DNA of 64,000 nucleotides. Origin: Collinsella aerofaciens (GTDB lineage: Bacteria; Actinomycetota; Coriobacteriia; Coriobacteriales; Coriobacteriaceae). The stretch covers positions 2,372-66,371 of the forward strand of contig NZ_JADNGN010000005.1 of NCBI RefSeq assembly GCF_015553355.1, given 5' to 3'. The notes below the pieces were generated by a model. That model did no database searches. It was not told where the DNA came from and was given only the letters and a program-made list of their open reading frames with translations. The position numbers and the translations under genes are program-made. Position 1 is the first letter of the stretch, and each line of letters starts with the position of its first letter. This document shows positions 42,174-51,230 of the stretch, piece by piece.

Positions 42174-43631
42174 ATGTCAATCGAATCGAGCTTGTCCCTC
42201 TTTGCCATGGTGGCGATCGCCGTCCCCATGCTGGGCTCCCTGCTCATCGTCATGCTGCCGCGTCCCTACGCTAAATGGATCTGCGCCTTTGCCGGCGGCA
42301 TCGCCACGGTCGCTTCCGTTGGCTTGGCCGCGACGTTTGCCGGAAACGGCATGAACGCGGTCGATGTAACCTGGGCGAGTATGGGCCAGACCTTGGTCAT
42401 GGGCTTCATATTCGACCGGATGAGCACGCTGCTCGCACCCGCGTTCGTCGCTATCGGCCTGCTCGTCGTCATCTATTCGTTCCCGTACATGAGCGATAAG
42501 AATAAGGAGCATCCCGACGCGCCCCGTCGTCGCTTCTACGTGTACTTCTCCACGTTCATCGGCGCCATGGCCGGTCTCGCCTACAGCTCCACCATCGTCG
42601 GCCAGCTCGTTTTCTTCGAGATCACCGGTGTGTGCTCCTGGGGCCTCATCAGCTACTACATGACGCCCACGGCCAAGAAGGCCGGTATGAAGGCGCTCAT
42701 CATCACCCATATCGGCGCTCTGGGACTCTACATCGGCGCGGCCTTCCTGTTCGCCGGAACCGGCACGTTCGCGCTGAGCGCGATCTCCCAGCTCGATTCC
42801 GGTATGAAGACCGTCGTGCTGCTGCTCATCCTGTTCGCTGCTTGGGCCAAGTCCGCCCAGTTCCCGCTCTACATGTGGCTGCCCTCCGCAATGGAGGCCC
42901 CCACGCCCGTTTCCGCCTACCTTCATGGCGCGTCCATGGTTAAGGTCGGCGTGTGCGTGTTCGCCCGCGCTCTTGCGAGCGCCGGCGATATCCCCGAGAT
43001 CGTCGGTTGGGTCGCCATCATCGACGCCGTCGTGACCATGCTCTTCGGCTTCCTCATGTACCTGCCCCAGAAGGATATGAAGCGCCTGCTCGCCTTCTCG
43101 ACGATCGCGCAGCTCGCCTACGTGTTCTTTGGCCTGGGCCTCTCCGTGTTCGGAAGCCAGATGGCGTTTAACGGCGCCGTCGAGCACATCTTCAACCACG
43201 CGTTCACCAAGACCCTGTTCTTCCTCATCGCTGGCTCTCTCAGCTTCACGCTGGGAACCCGTATGCTGCCCAAGATCCAGGGCCTCATGAAGAAGTACCC
43301 GGTCACGGGCGTGGGCTTTGCGGTCGCCGCGACCGCTATCGCCGGCGTGCCCCCCATGAGCACGTTCTTTTCCAAGTTCCAGATCATTTCCGGTGGCTTC
43401 GCGGTTGGTGCTACCAACACGGTCATCTTTGTCCTCGTGTGCGTCATGGTCGTCGAGACCGTCGCCACCTTCGCATGGTTCCTGCGTTGGATGGGTGAGG
43501 TCCTGCCCGGTGAGCCGAGCGAGACCGTGGCCGCCGGCCAGCCCCTTCCGCGCGCCATGGCGTTCGTGTTCGTCGTCCTCATGATCATGGTCGTCGTCGC
43601 CGGTCCTCTGTCCTCTAGTTGGATGGGTTAG
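42174..43631 (+). CDS. hyfD: Hydrogenase-4 membrane subunit D (antiporter-like)
   Basis: 485 residues, about fourteen membrane helices. It has LVFFEITGVCSWGLISYYMT, then FPLYMWLPSAMEAPTPVSAY, with the WLPxAMxAPTPVSA loop, and DMKRLLAFSTIAQLAYVFFG. This is a second NuoL/M-type antiporter unit; HyfD is present in hydrogenase-4 (FHL-2) but absent from hydrogenase-3. Seventeen bases from hyfC, 10 bases to hyfE. Confidence 0.9.
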   Translation: MSIESSLSLFAMVAIAVPMLGSLLIVMLPRPYAKWICAFAGGIATVASVGLAATFAGNGMNAVDVTWASMGQTLVMGFIFDRMSTLLAPAFVAIGLLVVIYSFPYMSDKNKEHPDAPRRRFYVYFSTFIGAMAGLAYSSTIVGQLVFFEITGVCSWGLISYYMTPTAKKAGMKALIITHIGALGLYIGAAFLFAGTGTFALSAISQLDSGMKTVVLLLILFAAWAKSAQFPLYMWLPSAMEAPTPVSAYLHGASMVKVGVCVFARALASAGDIPEIVGWVAIIDAVVTMLFGFLMYLPQKDMKRLLAFSTIAQLAYVFFGLGLSVFGSQMAFNGAVEHIFNHAFTKTLFFLIAGSLSFTLGTRMLPKIQGLMKKYPVTGVGFAVAATAIAGVPPMSTFFSKFQIISGGFAVGATNTVIFVLVCVMVVETVATFAWFLRWMGEVLPGEPSETVAAGQPLPRAMAFVFVVLMIMVVVAGPLSSSWMG

Positions 43632-43641
43632 GAGGTAGGAC

Positions 43642-44295
43642 ATGGGTTATTCGTTAGTCAATATCCTGGGCGGTCTTCTGATCGTGACCTCCACCATGGT
43701 GGTCGTGTCGAAGACCATCCCGTCCGCCATCAAGTGGTACGCGATCCAGTCGGTTGTCTTGGTGGGCGTGCTGCTCACCCTGGGCCTCACCACCGGTGCC
43801 ACCGAGCTTCTCATGTGGGCCGCGTCGGCCTTCTTCACCAAGGTGATCCTCGTTCCGTTCATTCTCAACCGTGCCTACAAAAAGATGGGTTCGCCTGCCG
43901 ATAGCACGCTGACCTCCTCCATCAAGCCGGCCTGGACCATCATCCTCACCGGTCTGGAGGTGGCCGTCTGCTTCGCGGTGGTCACGCGCCTGACGCTGCC
44001 CACCGCCGAGGTGGCTACTCCGGCCCTCGCCATCAGCTTCGCGCACTTCTTCGTCGGCCTCACGTGCATCATCTCCCAGCGCAACATCCTCAAGCAGATC
44101 TTCGGGTACTGCCTTATGGAGAACGGTAGCCACGTGACGCTCGCCCTGCTCGCGCCCACGGCCCCCGAGATCATCGAGATCGGCATCGCCACCGACGCCA
44201 TTTTCGCCGTCATCATCATGTCCGCCGTCGTCGTGAGGATCTGGAACGACACCAAGTCGCTCGACTCCCACGACCTTACCGAATTGAAGGGGTAG
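43642..44295 (+). CDS. hyfE: Hydrogenase-4 membrane subunit E
   Basis: 217 residues, about six membrane helices (for example ATELLMWAASAFFTKVILVP and FAHFFVGLTCIISQRNILKQ) with a NuoK-like look. The C-terminal MSAVVVRIWNDTKSLDSHDL leads out of the membrane. It belongs to the hyf-specific extra arm between HyfD and HyfF. GGAGG precedes ATG 43642. Confidence 0.9.
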   Translation: MGYSLVNILGGLLIVTSTMVVVSKTIPSAIKWYAIQSVVLVGVLLTLGLTTGATELLMWAASAFFTKVILVPFILNRAYKKMGSPADSTLTSSIKPAWTIILTGLEVAVCFAVVTRLTLPTAEVATPALAISFAHFFVGLTCIISQRNILKQIFGYCLMENGSHVTLALLAPTAPEIIEIGIATDAIFAVIIMSAVVVRIWNDTKSLDSHDLTELKG

Positions 44296-44298
44296 GCC

Positions 44299-45864
44299 AT
44301 GGATGTTTCAATGCTGACGGTCGCCCTGCTCGCTTGTCCCCTTGTGTTCTCCCTGATTATGGCTGCGCTCCCCAAGACGACGTCCTACAGCGTCTTCGCG
44401 GGGCTCAACACCATCTCCGTCGCGGCGACCCTCGTCCTTTCGGTCGTCACCGCGGGAACCATGCTCTCGAGCGGGCAGAATATCGACGCCTTGGGCCTGT
44501 GGCTCCATCTCGATTCGCTCTCGTCGATCTTCGTCCTTCTGGTAGGCATCATTGGGTTCATCACCGGCGTGTACTCCATCTCCTATATCAAGATCGATAT
44601 CGAGGAGAAGACCATGCCGGCCGAGCGCACCAAGCAGTACTACGCGCTGTTTAGCCTGTTCGTCTTCACGATGCTGCTCGCCTGCCTGTCCAACAACATC
44701 ATCCTCACCTGGGCGGCGGTCGAGGCCACCACGCTGTCGACCGTGTTCCTCGTGGGTATCTACAAGAACAAACAGGCGCTCGAGGCGTCTTGGAAGTACG
44801 CGATGGTCTGCACCGCCGGCGTGGCCTTCGGCCTGTTCGGCACGCTGCTCATCTACGCGAACGCCGCCGATATCATGCCCAACGCGCATGAGGCTGCCTT
44901 CCTTACCTCCATCATGCCCTACGCCGACCAGTTCGACCCGATGCTCGTGCGCCTCGCGTTCGCGTTCATCGTCATCGGCTTCGGCACCAAGGCGGGCCTG
45001 TTCCCCATGCACACCTGGCTGCCCGACGCGCACTCCCAGGCTCCGAGCCCGGTTTCCGCGCTGCTCTCGGGCGTGCTGCTCAAGTGCGCCATGCTGGTGA
45101 TTATCCGCTTCTACTCCCTGTCCATCATCACGGTGGGCGACACCTATCCGCGAACGCTCCTGCTCATCCTGGGCACGCTGTCCATCCTGGTGGCCGCCCT
45201 GTGCATCTTCAAGCAGGACGATATCAAGCGTCGCTTCGCGTACTCCTCCGTCGACAACGTCGGTGTGGTCGCGCTGTGCCTGGGTATCGGTGGTCCGCTC
45301 GGTATCGCCGCCTGCCTGCTGCACTGCACCTTCCATGGCTTCACGAAGGCGCTCGCCTTCTGCATGGCCGGTAACATCCAGCACATCTACCACACCCGCG
45401 ACCTGAACAAGATCAAGGGCGTCGTCGAGATTGCTCCTGTCACGGCAGCGCTCACCATCATCGCCCTGCTCGCGCTCGCCGCCTTCCCGCCGTTCGCCCT
45501 GTTCATCTCCGAGTTCCTCACCTTCGTGGCCGGCATACAGTCCGGTCCCATCTGGGTGGTCGTGCTCGTGGCCATCGGCCTCACCGGCGTGTACTTTGCC
45601 CTTACCGGCATTGCGCTCAAGTCCATCTTCGGCAAGGCGCCCGAGGGCATGAAGCGCCACGAGGTGCCCGCCCTCATGATCATCCCCGAGATCGCCCTCG
45701 CGATCGTGGTCATGTGGTTCGGTATCGCCACCCCGGTCGCCATTACGAGCGGCGTCGAGGATGCAACGTCCGTCGTTTTGAACCAGAGCGTCGAAGAGCT
45801 CCACGAGGCCCCTCTCTACCGCATGGTGTTCAGCTCCCAGACCAAGACAAGCGAGGTGAATTAG
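44299..45864 (+). CDS. hyfF: Hydrogenase-4 membrane subunit F (antiporter-like)
   Basis: 521 residues, about fourteen membrane helices. Key loops: ILTWAAVEATTLSTVFLVGI, KAGLFPMHTWLPDAHSQAPS and DDIKRRFAYSSVDNVGVVAL. It is the third NuoL/M-type subunit in the operon. Its presence with HyfD makes this a hydrogenase-4/FHL-2 type complex, so more than one ion channel is likely per complex. It is three bases from hyfE. Confidence 0.92.
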   Translation: MDVSMLTVALLACPLVFSLIMAALPKTTSYSVFAGLNTISVAATLVLSVVTAGTMLSSGQNIDALGLWLHLDSLSSIFVLLVGIIGFITGVYSISYIKIDIEEKTMPAERTKQYYALFSLFVFTMLLACLSNNIILTWAAVEATTLSTVFLVGIYKNKQALEASWKYAMVCTAGVAFGLFGTLLIYANAADIMPNAHEAAFLTSIMPYADQFDPMLVRLAFAFIVIGFGTKAGLFPMHTWLPDAHSQAPSPVSALLSGVLLKCAMLVIIRFYSLSIITVGDTYPRTLLLILGTLSILVAALCIFKQDDIKRRFAYSSVDNVGVVALCLGIGGPLGIAACLLHCTFHGFTKALAFCMAGNIQHIYHTRDLNKIKGVVEIAPVTAALTIIALLALAAFPPFALFISEFLTFVAGIQSGPIWVVVLVAIGLTGVYFALTGIALKSIFGKAPEGMKRHEVPALMIIPEIALAIVVMWFGIATPVAITSGVEDATSVVLNQSVEELHEAPLYRMVFSSQTKTSEVN

Positions 45865-45868
45865 CACC

Positions 45869-47641
45869 ATGGCAGAACCTGAAAAGAAGGACTACGCTCG
45901 TCGCTGCGAAAGCCACGTCGAGGCCCTGCGCGCCGCAGTGCCGGGCGCTATCGAGAAGGTCGAATGGCAGTGCGAGGACCAGCTGACGATCACCGTCAAG
46001 CTGGACCGTCTGCCCGAGGCCGTCCACTACCTGTACTACGAGCGCTACGGCTGGATTCCCGTGATTGTCGGCAACGACGAGCGCAGCCTGTGCGGTCGCT
46101 ACGCCGTGTACTACGTCATTTCCATGGAGGGCGAGGACCCCGGCTGGGTGACCGTCCGCGCCGAGGTCGACCCCGCCAAGATGACGTTCCCGAGCGTGAC
46201 GCCGTTCGTCCCCGCCTGCGTGTGGGGCGAGCGCGAGCTGCGCGATATGTTCGGCCTGATCCCCGAGGGCCTGCCCGATCGTCGTCGCCTGGTGCTGCCC
46301 GACGATTGGCCCAGCGGCCTGTACCCGCTGCGCAAGGACTCCATGGACTACCGCTTCCGTCCCGCTCCCGCGAGCGACATGGAAAACTACGAGTTCTTGG
46401 CCGACACCAAGGGCAAGGAGACCACGCTCGTCCCCATGGGCCCGCTGCACATTACCTCCGACGAGCCCGGCCACTTCCGCCTGTTCGTCGAGGGCGAGAC
46501 GATCGTGGACGCTGACTACCGTCTGTTCTACGTGCACCGCGGTATGGAGAAGGTCGCCGAGACGCGCCTGAACTATGACGCCGTGACGTTCCTCGCCGAC
46601 CGCATCTGCGGCATCTGCGGCTGCGCCCACTCGGTGGCCTACGCCGAGGCCGTCGAGCGCGCTCAGGGCATCCATGTCCCGCCGCGCGCCCAGTACATCC
46701 GCGCTATCATGCTCGAGGTCGAGCGCCTGCACTCGCATCTGCTCAACATTGGCCTTGCATCGCACTACACCGGCTTCGACTCCGGCTTCCAGCAGTTCTT
46801 CCGCGTCCGCGAGAAGTCCATGGACCTGGCCGAGAAACTCTCCGGTCACCGCAAGACCTACGGCCTCAACGTGATCGGCGGCGTGCGTCGCGACATTTTG
46901 GCCGAGCAGAAGCTCTCCACGCTCACGACCATTCACCAGCTGCGCTCCGAGGTTCAGGAACTCGTCGACGTCTTGCTCTCCACGCCCAACTTTATCGAGC
47001 GTACGAGCGGTATCGGCATTCTAGACCGCAAGATCGCACGCGACTTCTCGCCGGTCGGCCCGCTCATGCGTGGCTCGGGCTATGCCCGCGACGTCCGCTT
47101 TGACCATCCCTTCGACGGCTACGCCGATCCGGACGTCCAAAAGATGCATGCTGCCACGGCAGACACCTGCGATGCCTTCGGCCGTACCGCCGTTCGCATC
47201 CAGGAGGTCTACGATTCGATCGACATGATCGAGACCATGCTCGAGAACTGCCCGTCGGGCCCCATCCTCACCACGGATTGGGAGTACACCCCGCACAAGT
47301 ACGCCATCGGCGCCACCGAGGCGCCGCGCGGCGAGGACGTGCACTGGGCCATGCTCGGCAATAACCAGAAGTGCTACCGCTGGCGCGCCAAGGCCGCCAC
47401 GTACAGCAACTGGCCGGTCCTGCGCTACATGTTCCGCGGCAACACCGTGGGCGACGCTGCGCTGATCGTCGGTTCGCTCGACCCGTGCTACTCCTGCACC
47501 GACCGCGTGACGGTGACCGATGTCGCCGCCAAGCGCGACCACGTGCTCGACAAGGAGCAGTTTGAAAACGTCTGGCGCGACAAGTCGCCGCTTGCGGGCG
47601 AGGGCACCATGGCCGCCCCGCTCGATGAGGAGGCGCTCTAA
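45869..47641 (+). CDS. hyfG: NiFe hydrogenase large subunit, NuoC-NuoD fusion
   Basis: 590 residues. Residues 1-170 are NuoC-like (PFVPACVWGERELRDMFGLI). From about 180 the NuoD-like hydrogenase follows: RICGICGCAHSVAYAEAVER at 245 (N-terminal NiFe ligands) and DPCYSCTDRVTV at 538 (C-terminal ligands). The tail beyond CTDR would be cut off by the HycI-type protease coded downstream after nickel insertion. Group 4 energy-converting catalytic subunit; it makes H2 from formate-derived electrons. Confidence 0.95.
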   Translation: MAEPEKKDYARRCESHVEALRAAVPGAIEKVEWQCEDQLTITVKLDRLPEAVHYLYYERYGWIPVIVGNDERSLCGRYAVYYVISMEGEDPGWVTVRAEVDPAKMTFPSVTPFVPACVWGERELRDMFGLIPEGLPDRRRLVLPDDWPSGLYPLRKDSMDYRFRPAPASDMENYEFLADTKGKETTLVPMGPLHITSDEPGHFRLFVEGETIVDADYRLFYVHRGMEKVAETRLNYDAVTFLADRICGICGCAHSVAYAEAVERAQGIHVPPRAQYIRAIMLEVERLHSHLLNIGLASHYTGFDSGFQQFFRVREKSMDLAEKLSGHRKTYGLNVIGGVRRDILAEQKLSTLTTIHQLRSEVQELVDVLLSTPNFIERTSGIGILDRKIARDFSPVGPLMRGSGYARDVRFDHPFDGYADPDVQKMHAATADTCDAFGRTAVRIQEVYDSIDMIETMLENCPSGPILTTDWEYTPHKYAIGATEAPRGEDVHWAMLGNNQKCYRWRAKAATYSNWPVLRYMFRGNTVGDAALIVGSLDPCYSCTDRVTVTDVAAKRDHVLDKEQFENVWRDKSPLAGEGTMAAPLDEEAL

Positions 47642-47642
47642 T

Positions 47643-48359
47643 ATGCTGAAGCTTTGGAAGGTTAACGCCAAGGCCGGCGACGCGACGGTCAAGTACCCGT
47701 TTGCGCAGTTCCCCACCAACAAGGACATGCGCGGCAAGCCCGAGCACAATGCCGAGCTCTGCATCGCCTGCGGTGCCTGCGGCGTGGCGTGCCCGGCCGA
47801 TGCCATTCGCATGGACACCGACCTTGCGGCCGACACCATCACCTGGTCGATCGACTACGGCCGCTGCATCTTCTGCGGCCGCTGCGAGGAAGCCTGCCCC
47901 ATGGAGGCCATCAAGCTCACCGAGGAGTTTGAGCTGGCCGTCATGAGTAAGGACGACCTCACCAGCAAGAGCGTCTATACGCTCGAGCACTGCTCGCGTT
48001 GCGGCAAGCCGTTTGCCCCGCACAAGGAGATCGACTACGCCAAGCGCCTGCTGCAAAAGGCCGGCGGCATGGAGGCCGAGCAGGCCGCCCGTACCGTCGG
48101 TATGTGCCAGGAGTGCAAGCGCGAGCTCGACGCCCTGCGCGCCGCGTCGGCCGTAAAGACCGGCAACGCTGCCGGCATGGCTGCCAACGAGACGCTTGCA
48201 TCCGGCGAGCCCCAGGGCCCCGGCATGGAGTATCTGGGCGGCCACGGCGTGAACCCGGAGTATATCGACCGCGAGCTCAACCCCGATGCGCCCGAGATTC
48301 CCGCCGGTCCTGCACCGGTCGAGGGCATCATCATGGATTTTGATACGAAGGAGGAGTAA
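47643..48359 (+). CDS. hyfH: Hydrogenase-4 ferredoxin-type subunit H (NuoI-like)
   Basis: 238 residues. Two ferredoxin motifs, CIACGACGVACPADAIRM and CIFCGRCEEACPMEAIKL, near residues 39-88. A further cysteine set (HCSRCGKPFAPHKEID and CQECKRELDALR) resembles a small zinc-binding domain. It relays electrons to the small subunit HyfI. ATG 47643 overlaps the preceding stop region. The last 60 residues are low-complexity. Confidence 0.92.
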   Translation: MLKLWKVNAKAGDATVKYPFAQFPTNKDMRGKPEHNAELCIACGACGVACPADAIRMDTDLAADTITWSIDYGRCIFCGRCEEACPMEAIKLTEEFELAVMSKDDLTSKSVYTLEHCSRCGKPFAPHKEIDYAKRLLQKAGGMEAEQAARTVGMCQECKRELDALRAASAVKTGNAAGMAANETLASGEPQGPGMEYLGGHGVNPEYIDRELNPDAPEIPAGPAPVEGIIMDFDTKEE

Positions 48360-48361
48360 CC

Positions 48362-49144
48362 ATGGCCGAACCCACGCTTTTGCCCGAGCGGCTTCAGTAC
48401 CGCCCGACCAAGATCGAGCTCGACGAGAGCATCGAGAAGGCCAAGGCGACCCTTCTTAAGAAGATCAAGCGCTCGGTGTACGTCTACCGCGTTGACTGCG
48501 GCGGCTGCAACGGCTGCGAGATCGAGATCTTCGGTTCCATCACGCCCGTCTTCGATGTCGAGCGCTTTGGCATCAAGGTCGTGCCCTCGCCCCGTCACGC
48601 CGATGTGCTGCTGTACACCGGCGCCGTGACGCGTGCCATGCGCATGCCGGCCCTGCGCGCCTTTGAGGCCGCACCCGATCCCAAGATCGTAGTGTCCTAT
48701 GGCGCGTGCGGCTGCACCGGCGGCATCTTCTACGACAACTACTGCGTCTGGGGCGGCACGGACAAGATTCTGCCGGTCGATGTCTACATCCCCGGCTGCC
48801 CGCCCAGCCCCGCGCAGACCGTCTACGGCTTTGCCATGGCACTTGGTCTGCTGGACCAAAAACTCCATGCCGAGACCACGGTGGAGGCCGCCGGCGAGCA
48901 GGCCGATATCCTGCACCCCGGCGTGCCGTACAAGCTGCGCGTTGCCATTGAGCGCGAAGCTCGCGCCATGAGCGGCTACCGTTACGGCCGCGACTTGGCC
49001 AACGAGTTTATGGATACGCTCGAGGGCGCGCCCAAGGGCGATATCCGCGGTGCCATGGCGCTGCTCATCGACAAGCAGGATGATCCGCGCCGCGTCGAGG
49101 TGTACTCGGCGCTGCAGGATCTGGTGCTGGCCGGAGGTCGCTAG
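48362..49144 (+). CDS. hyfI: Hydrogenase-4 small subunit I (NuoB-like)
   Basis: 260 residues. The proximal 4Fe-4S site uses RVDCGGCNGCEIEIFGSITP, SYGACGCTGGIFYDNY and PVDVYIPGCPPSPAQTVYGF. It is the NuoB-like subunit between the ferredoxin and NiFe large subunit. The C-terminal 100 residues extend beyond the core as in HyfI. Three bases from hyfH and directly abutting the HycH-like gene. Confidence 0.94.
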   Translation: MAEPTLLPERLQYRPTKIELDESIEKAKATLLKKIKRSVYVYRVDCGGCNGCEIEIFGSITPVFDVERFGIKVVPSPRHADVLLYTGAVTRAMRMPALRAFEAAPDPKIVVSYGACGCTGGIFYDNYCVWGGTDKILPVDVYIPGCPPSPAQTVYGFAMALGLLDQKLHAETTVEAAGEQADILHPGVPYKLRVAIEREARAMSGYRYGRDLANEFMDTLEGAPKGDIRGAMALLIDKQDDPRRVEVYSALQDLVLAGGR

Positions 49145-49726
49145 ATGGAGCTCACGGACCGCTCTGGTTACTTTGCGGGCCCCGGCATGCTCGGCGGCTC
49201 CTTTGGCGATGCCTCGCGCGCAAGCGACGAGGCTGCCGAGGGCGTCGCCGACCCCTGCCTGGGCCACGCGCCCGACCAGGTGGTCTTTTACGAGCTCACG
49301 CGTAAGTTTGTGGAGACCGAGGAAGACGTTCCCCAGGAGGCCTGCGACGTGCTGTACTACACGCTCGCCGTGGGCCACCACACCGGCGTGCTCGACTGCT
49401 TTGAACCGCGCCTGTCGGTGCCGGTGAACGTGTTCTATTCGCTCGTCGACGCGCTGCCGGAGGGGGAGGCCAAAACCAAGTTCGAGGCCATCCGCTCCTT
49501 TGGTGAGTGCCAGCTCGACAAGGCGGCGGTGCCGTCGCTGCTCGAGGCCTGCGACACGCTGCTCGACGAGCGCGGTTTTCGCGGGTCGGTCAAGGCCGGC
49601 ATCTCGGTGTTCGACGACGACTTTGGCCTGCATGCCCAGCAGGTCGCGTTCTTAATGAAGTTTCGCGATCTGGTTGAGCGCGTGCGCGATGTGTCGGGCG
49701 TGTATCTGACGGGAAGGTTGCAGTAA
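49145..49726 (+). CDS. HycH/HyfJ-like hydrogenase maturation protein
   Basis: 193 residues. The DQVVFYELTRKFVETEEDVP stretch and YYTLAVGHHTGVLDCFEPRL match the HycH family of formate hydrogenlyase maturation proteins, and the position (after hyfI, before a HycI-like protease) supports it. Its biochemical role is unknown. It overlaps the next gene by one base. No membrane segments. Confidence 0.82.
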   Translation: MELTDRSGYFAGPGMLGGSFGDASRASDEAAEGVADPCLGHAPDQVVFYELTRKFVETEEDVPQEACDVLYYTLAVGHHTGVLDCFEPRLSVPVNVFYSLVDALPEGEAKTKFEAIRSFGECQLDKAAVPSLLEACDTLLDERGFRGSVKAGISVFDDDFGLHAQQVAFLMKFRDLVERVRDVSGVYLTGRLQ

Positions 49727-50229
49727 TGGGTCGCGTTGTGGATGGTCGTGTGAACGGCGCCCCGTTTGCGGGTATCGTGCTCACGGCGGGAAGCGTGCTG
49801 CGTGCCGACGATGCCGCCGGCCCCGTACTCTCCAAAAAGATGGAGGACGCGCCCATCGCCGGTTGGTACACCATCGACGGAGGCCAAACGCCCGAGGACG
49901 ACATCATCGAGGTCAAGCGCGAGCGTCCGCCGCGTTTGGTTTTGGTTGATGCCGCCGATATGGCGCTGCCCGTCGGCGCCATTCGCTTGCTCGACAAACG
50001 TGATGTGGCCCGCAAGTCGATGTTCACCACGCATTCGCTTCCCCTGTCGATTCTGATCGAAGAGATTGAGCAATCGTGCGATGATATCGTCTTCATAGGG
50101 ATTCAGCCGGGCGATACGGAGTTCTATAACCCCATGTCCCCGGAGGTCTTTGAGGCCGTCGACGCCGTGTACGACGCCGTGGCCGCCAACGACTTTTCCC
50201 ACTTTGTCCGCTTGGGGCAAGAGCAATAG
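49726..50229 (+). CDS. hycI: HycI-like NiFe hydrogenase maturation protease
   Basis: 167 residues. VLTAGSVLRADDAAGPVLSK corresponds to the GN-M-DDGxGP motif of HycI (with the Asp of the nickel site retained and Gly-Asn changed to Gly-Ser), then VVTIDGG-like TIDGGQTPEDDIIEV, VDAADMALPVGAIRLL and GIQPGDTEFYNPMSPEVF. The protease removes the C-terminal tail of HyfG after nickel insertion. Starts in the stop codon of the preceding gene. Confidence 0.9.
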   Translation: MGRVVDGRVNGAPFAGIVLTAGSVLRADDAAGPVLSKKMEDAPIAGWYTIDGGQTPEDDIIEVKRERPPRLVLVDAADMALPVGAIRLLDKRDVARKSMFTTHSLPLSILIEEIEQSCDDIVFIGIQPGDTEFYNPMSPEVFEAVDAVYDAVAANDFSHFVRLGQEQ

Positions 50230-50268
50230 GAGCGCTTGTTCCTGCTGAATAGGAAAGAAGTGATTGAC

Positions 50269-51108
50269 ATGGCAGATTCCAAGGTGGAGTACCCCGCTCC
50301 CGATTGCCTGGCGCCCGCCGCGATCGAGGCCAAGACCGAGACCGCCGGCGTGACCAAGGCTAACCTGCCGGTCGCTAAGGCCTTTCTGTTGGCAATGTTC
50401 GCCGGCGCGTTTATCGCCTTCGGCGGCCTGTTCTTTACGGTGTTCTTGAGCGACAGCACGCTGGGCTGGGGTGCCCAGCGTGTCGTGGGCGGCCTGTGCT
50501 TTTGCCTGGGCCTGGTGCTCGTGCTGGTGTGTGGCGCCGAGCTGTTTACCGGCAATTCGCTTATGGTCTGCGCGCTCAAGAGCAAAAAGATCACTCTGGC
50601 CCAGATGCTCAAGGCCTGGGTCGTCGTGTGGGTCGGCAATTATGTCGGTGCCCTGTTCATCGTCTTTTTGGTGTACATGGCCGGCATCTATAAGCTCAAC
50701 GGCGAGGCGGTCGCCAACTCCATGGTGAGCGTCGCCGCCGGCAAGGTGACGATCGACTGGGTGACGATCTTCTTCCGCGGCATCCTGTGCAACATCTTTG
50801 TGTGCCTGGCCGTGTGGATCGGTACCGCCGGCAAGACCGTGGTCGATAAGGTCGTGGGCATTCTGCTGCCCATCGCAGCCTTTGTGGCCTGCGGTTTTGA
50901 GCACTGCGTTGCCAACATGTACTTTTTGCCCATGGGCGCCGTGATGCATGCATGCGGTTATGGTGCCAAGGTTGCCGGGGCCGATGCACTCAACGTCGCG
51001 GGCATTGCGTTTAACCTATCCGCCGCCACGCTGGGCAACATCGTGGGCGGTGCGGTTCTGATCGCGCTCGGCTACTGGTTTATCTACGCCAAGAAGTCCG
51101 AGGCGTAA
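50269..51108 (+). CDS. FocA/NirC-family formate channel
   Basis: 279 residues. Six membrane helices with family marks LLAMFAGAFIAFGGLFFTVF, LCFCLGLVLVLVCGAELFTG (containing CGAELFTGN), WVGNYVGALFIVFLVYMAGI and CGFEHCVANMYFLPMGAVMH. It carries formate in or out of the cell; its place after the hydrogenase genes fits supply of formate to FdhF. AGGAAAGAAG precedes ATG 50269. A FocA versus a related anion channel assignment rests on context. Confidence 0.92.
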   Translation: MADSKVEYPAPDCLAPAAIEAKTETAGVTKANLPVAKAFLLAMFAGAFIAFGGLFFTVFLSDSTLGWGAQRVVGGLCFCLGLVLVLVCGAELFTGNSLMVCALKSKKITLAQMLKAWVVVWVGNYVGALFIVFLVYMAGIYKLNGEAVANSMVSVAAGKVTIDWVTIFFRGILCNIFVCLAVWIGTAGKTVVDKVVGILLPIAAFVACGFEHCVANMYFLPMGAVMHACGYGAKVAGADALNVAGIAFNLSAATLGNIVGGAVLIALGYWFIYAKKSEA

Positions 51109-51130
51109 GGTACCGTCTGTTTGACGTTGG

Positions 51131-51166
51131 GCCTCCCGCGGGGCGTTGCCGTGCGGGAGGCTTTTT
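51131..51166 (+). terminator. Intrinsic terminator after the formate channel
   Basis: GCCTCCCGC (51131-51139) pairs with GCGGGAGGC (51153-51161), then TTTTT. Confidence 0.9.
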
Positions 51167-51230
51167 GGGTCTGGGGCTCGTTGCCGGTCTGTTGGCGCGT
51201 TGTGTTTGACTTGTGAAAGGGGTAATCGAG

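Noticed and set aside
39147-45870. Several long reverse-strand frames (623, 346, 488 and 520 codons) opposite the hyf genes
   Set aside because: All are antisense shadows with charged, repetitive composition; the forward frames match hydrogenase-4 subunits with conserved loops.
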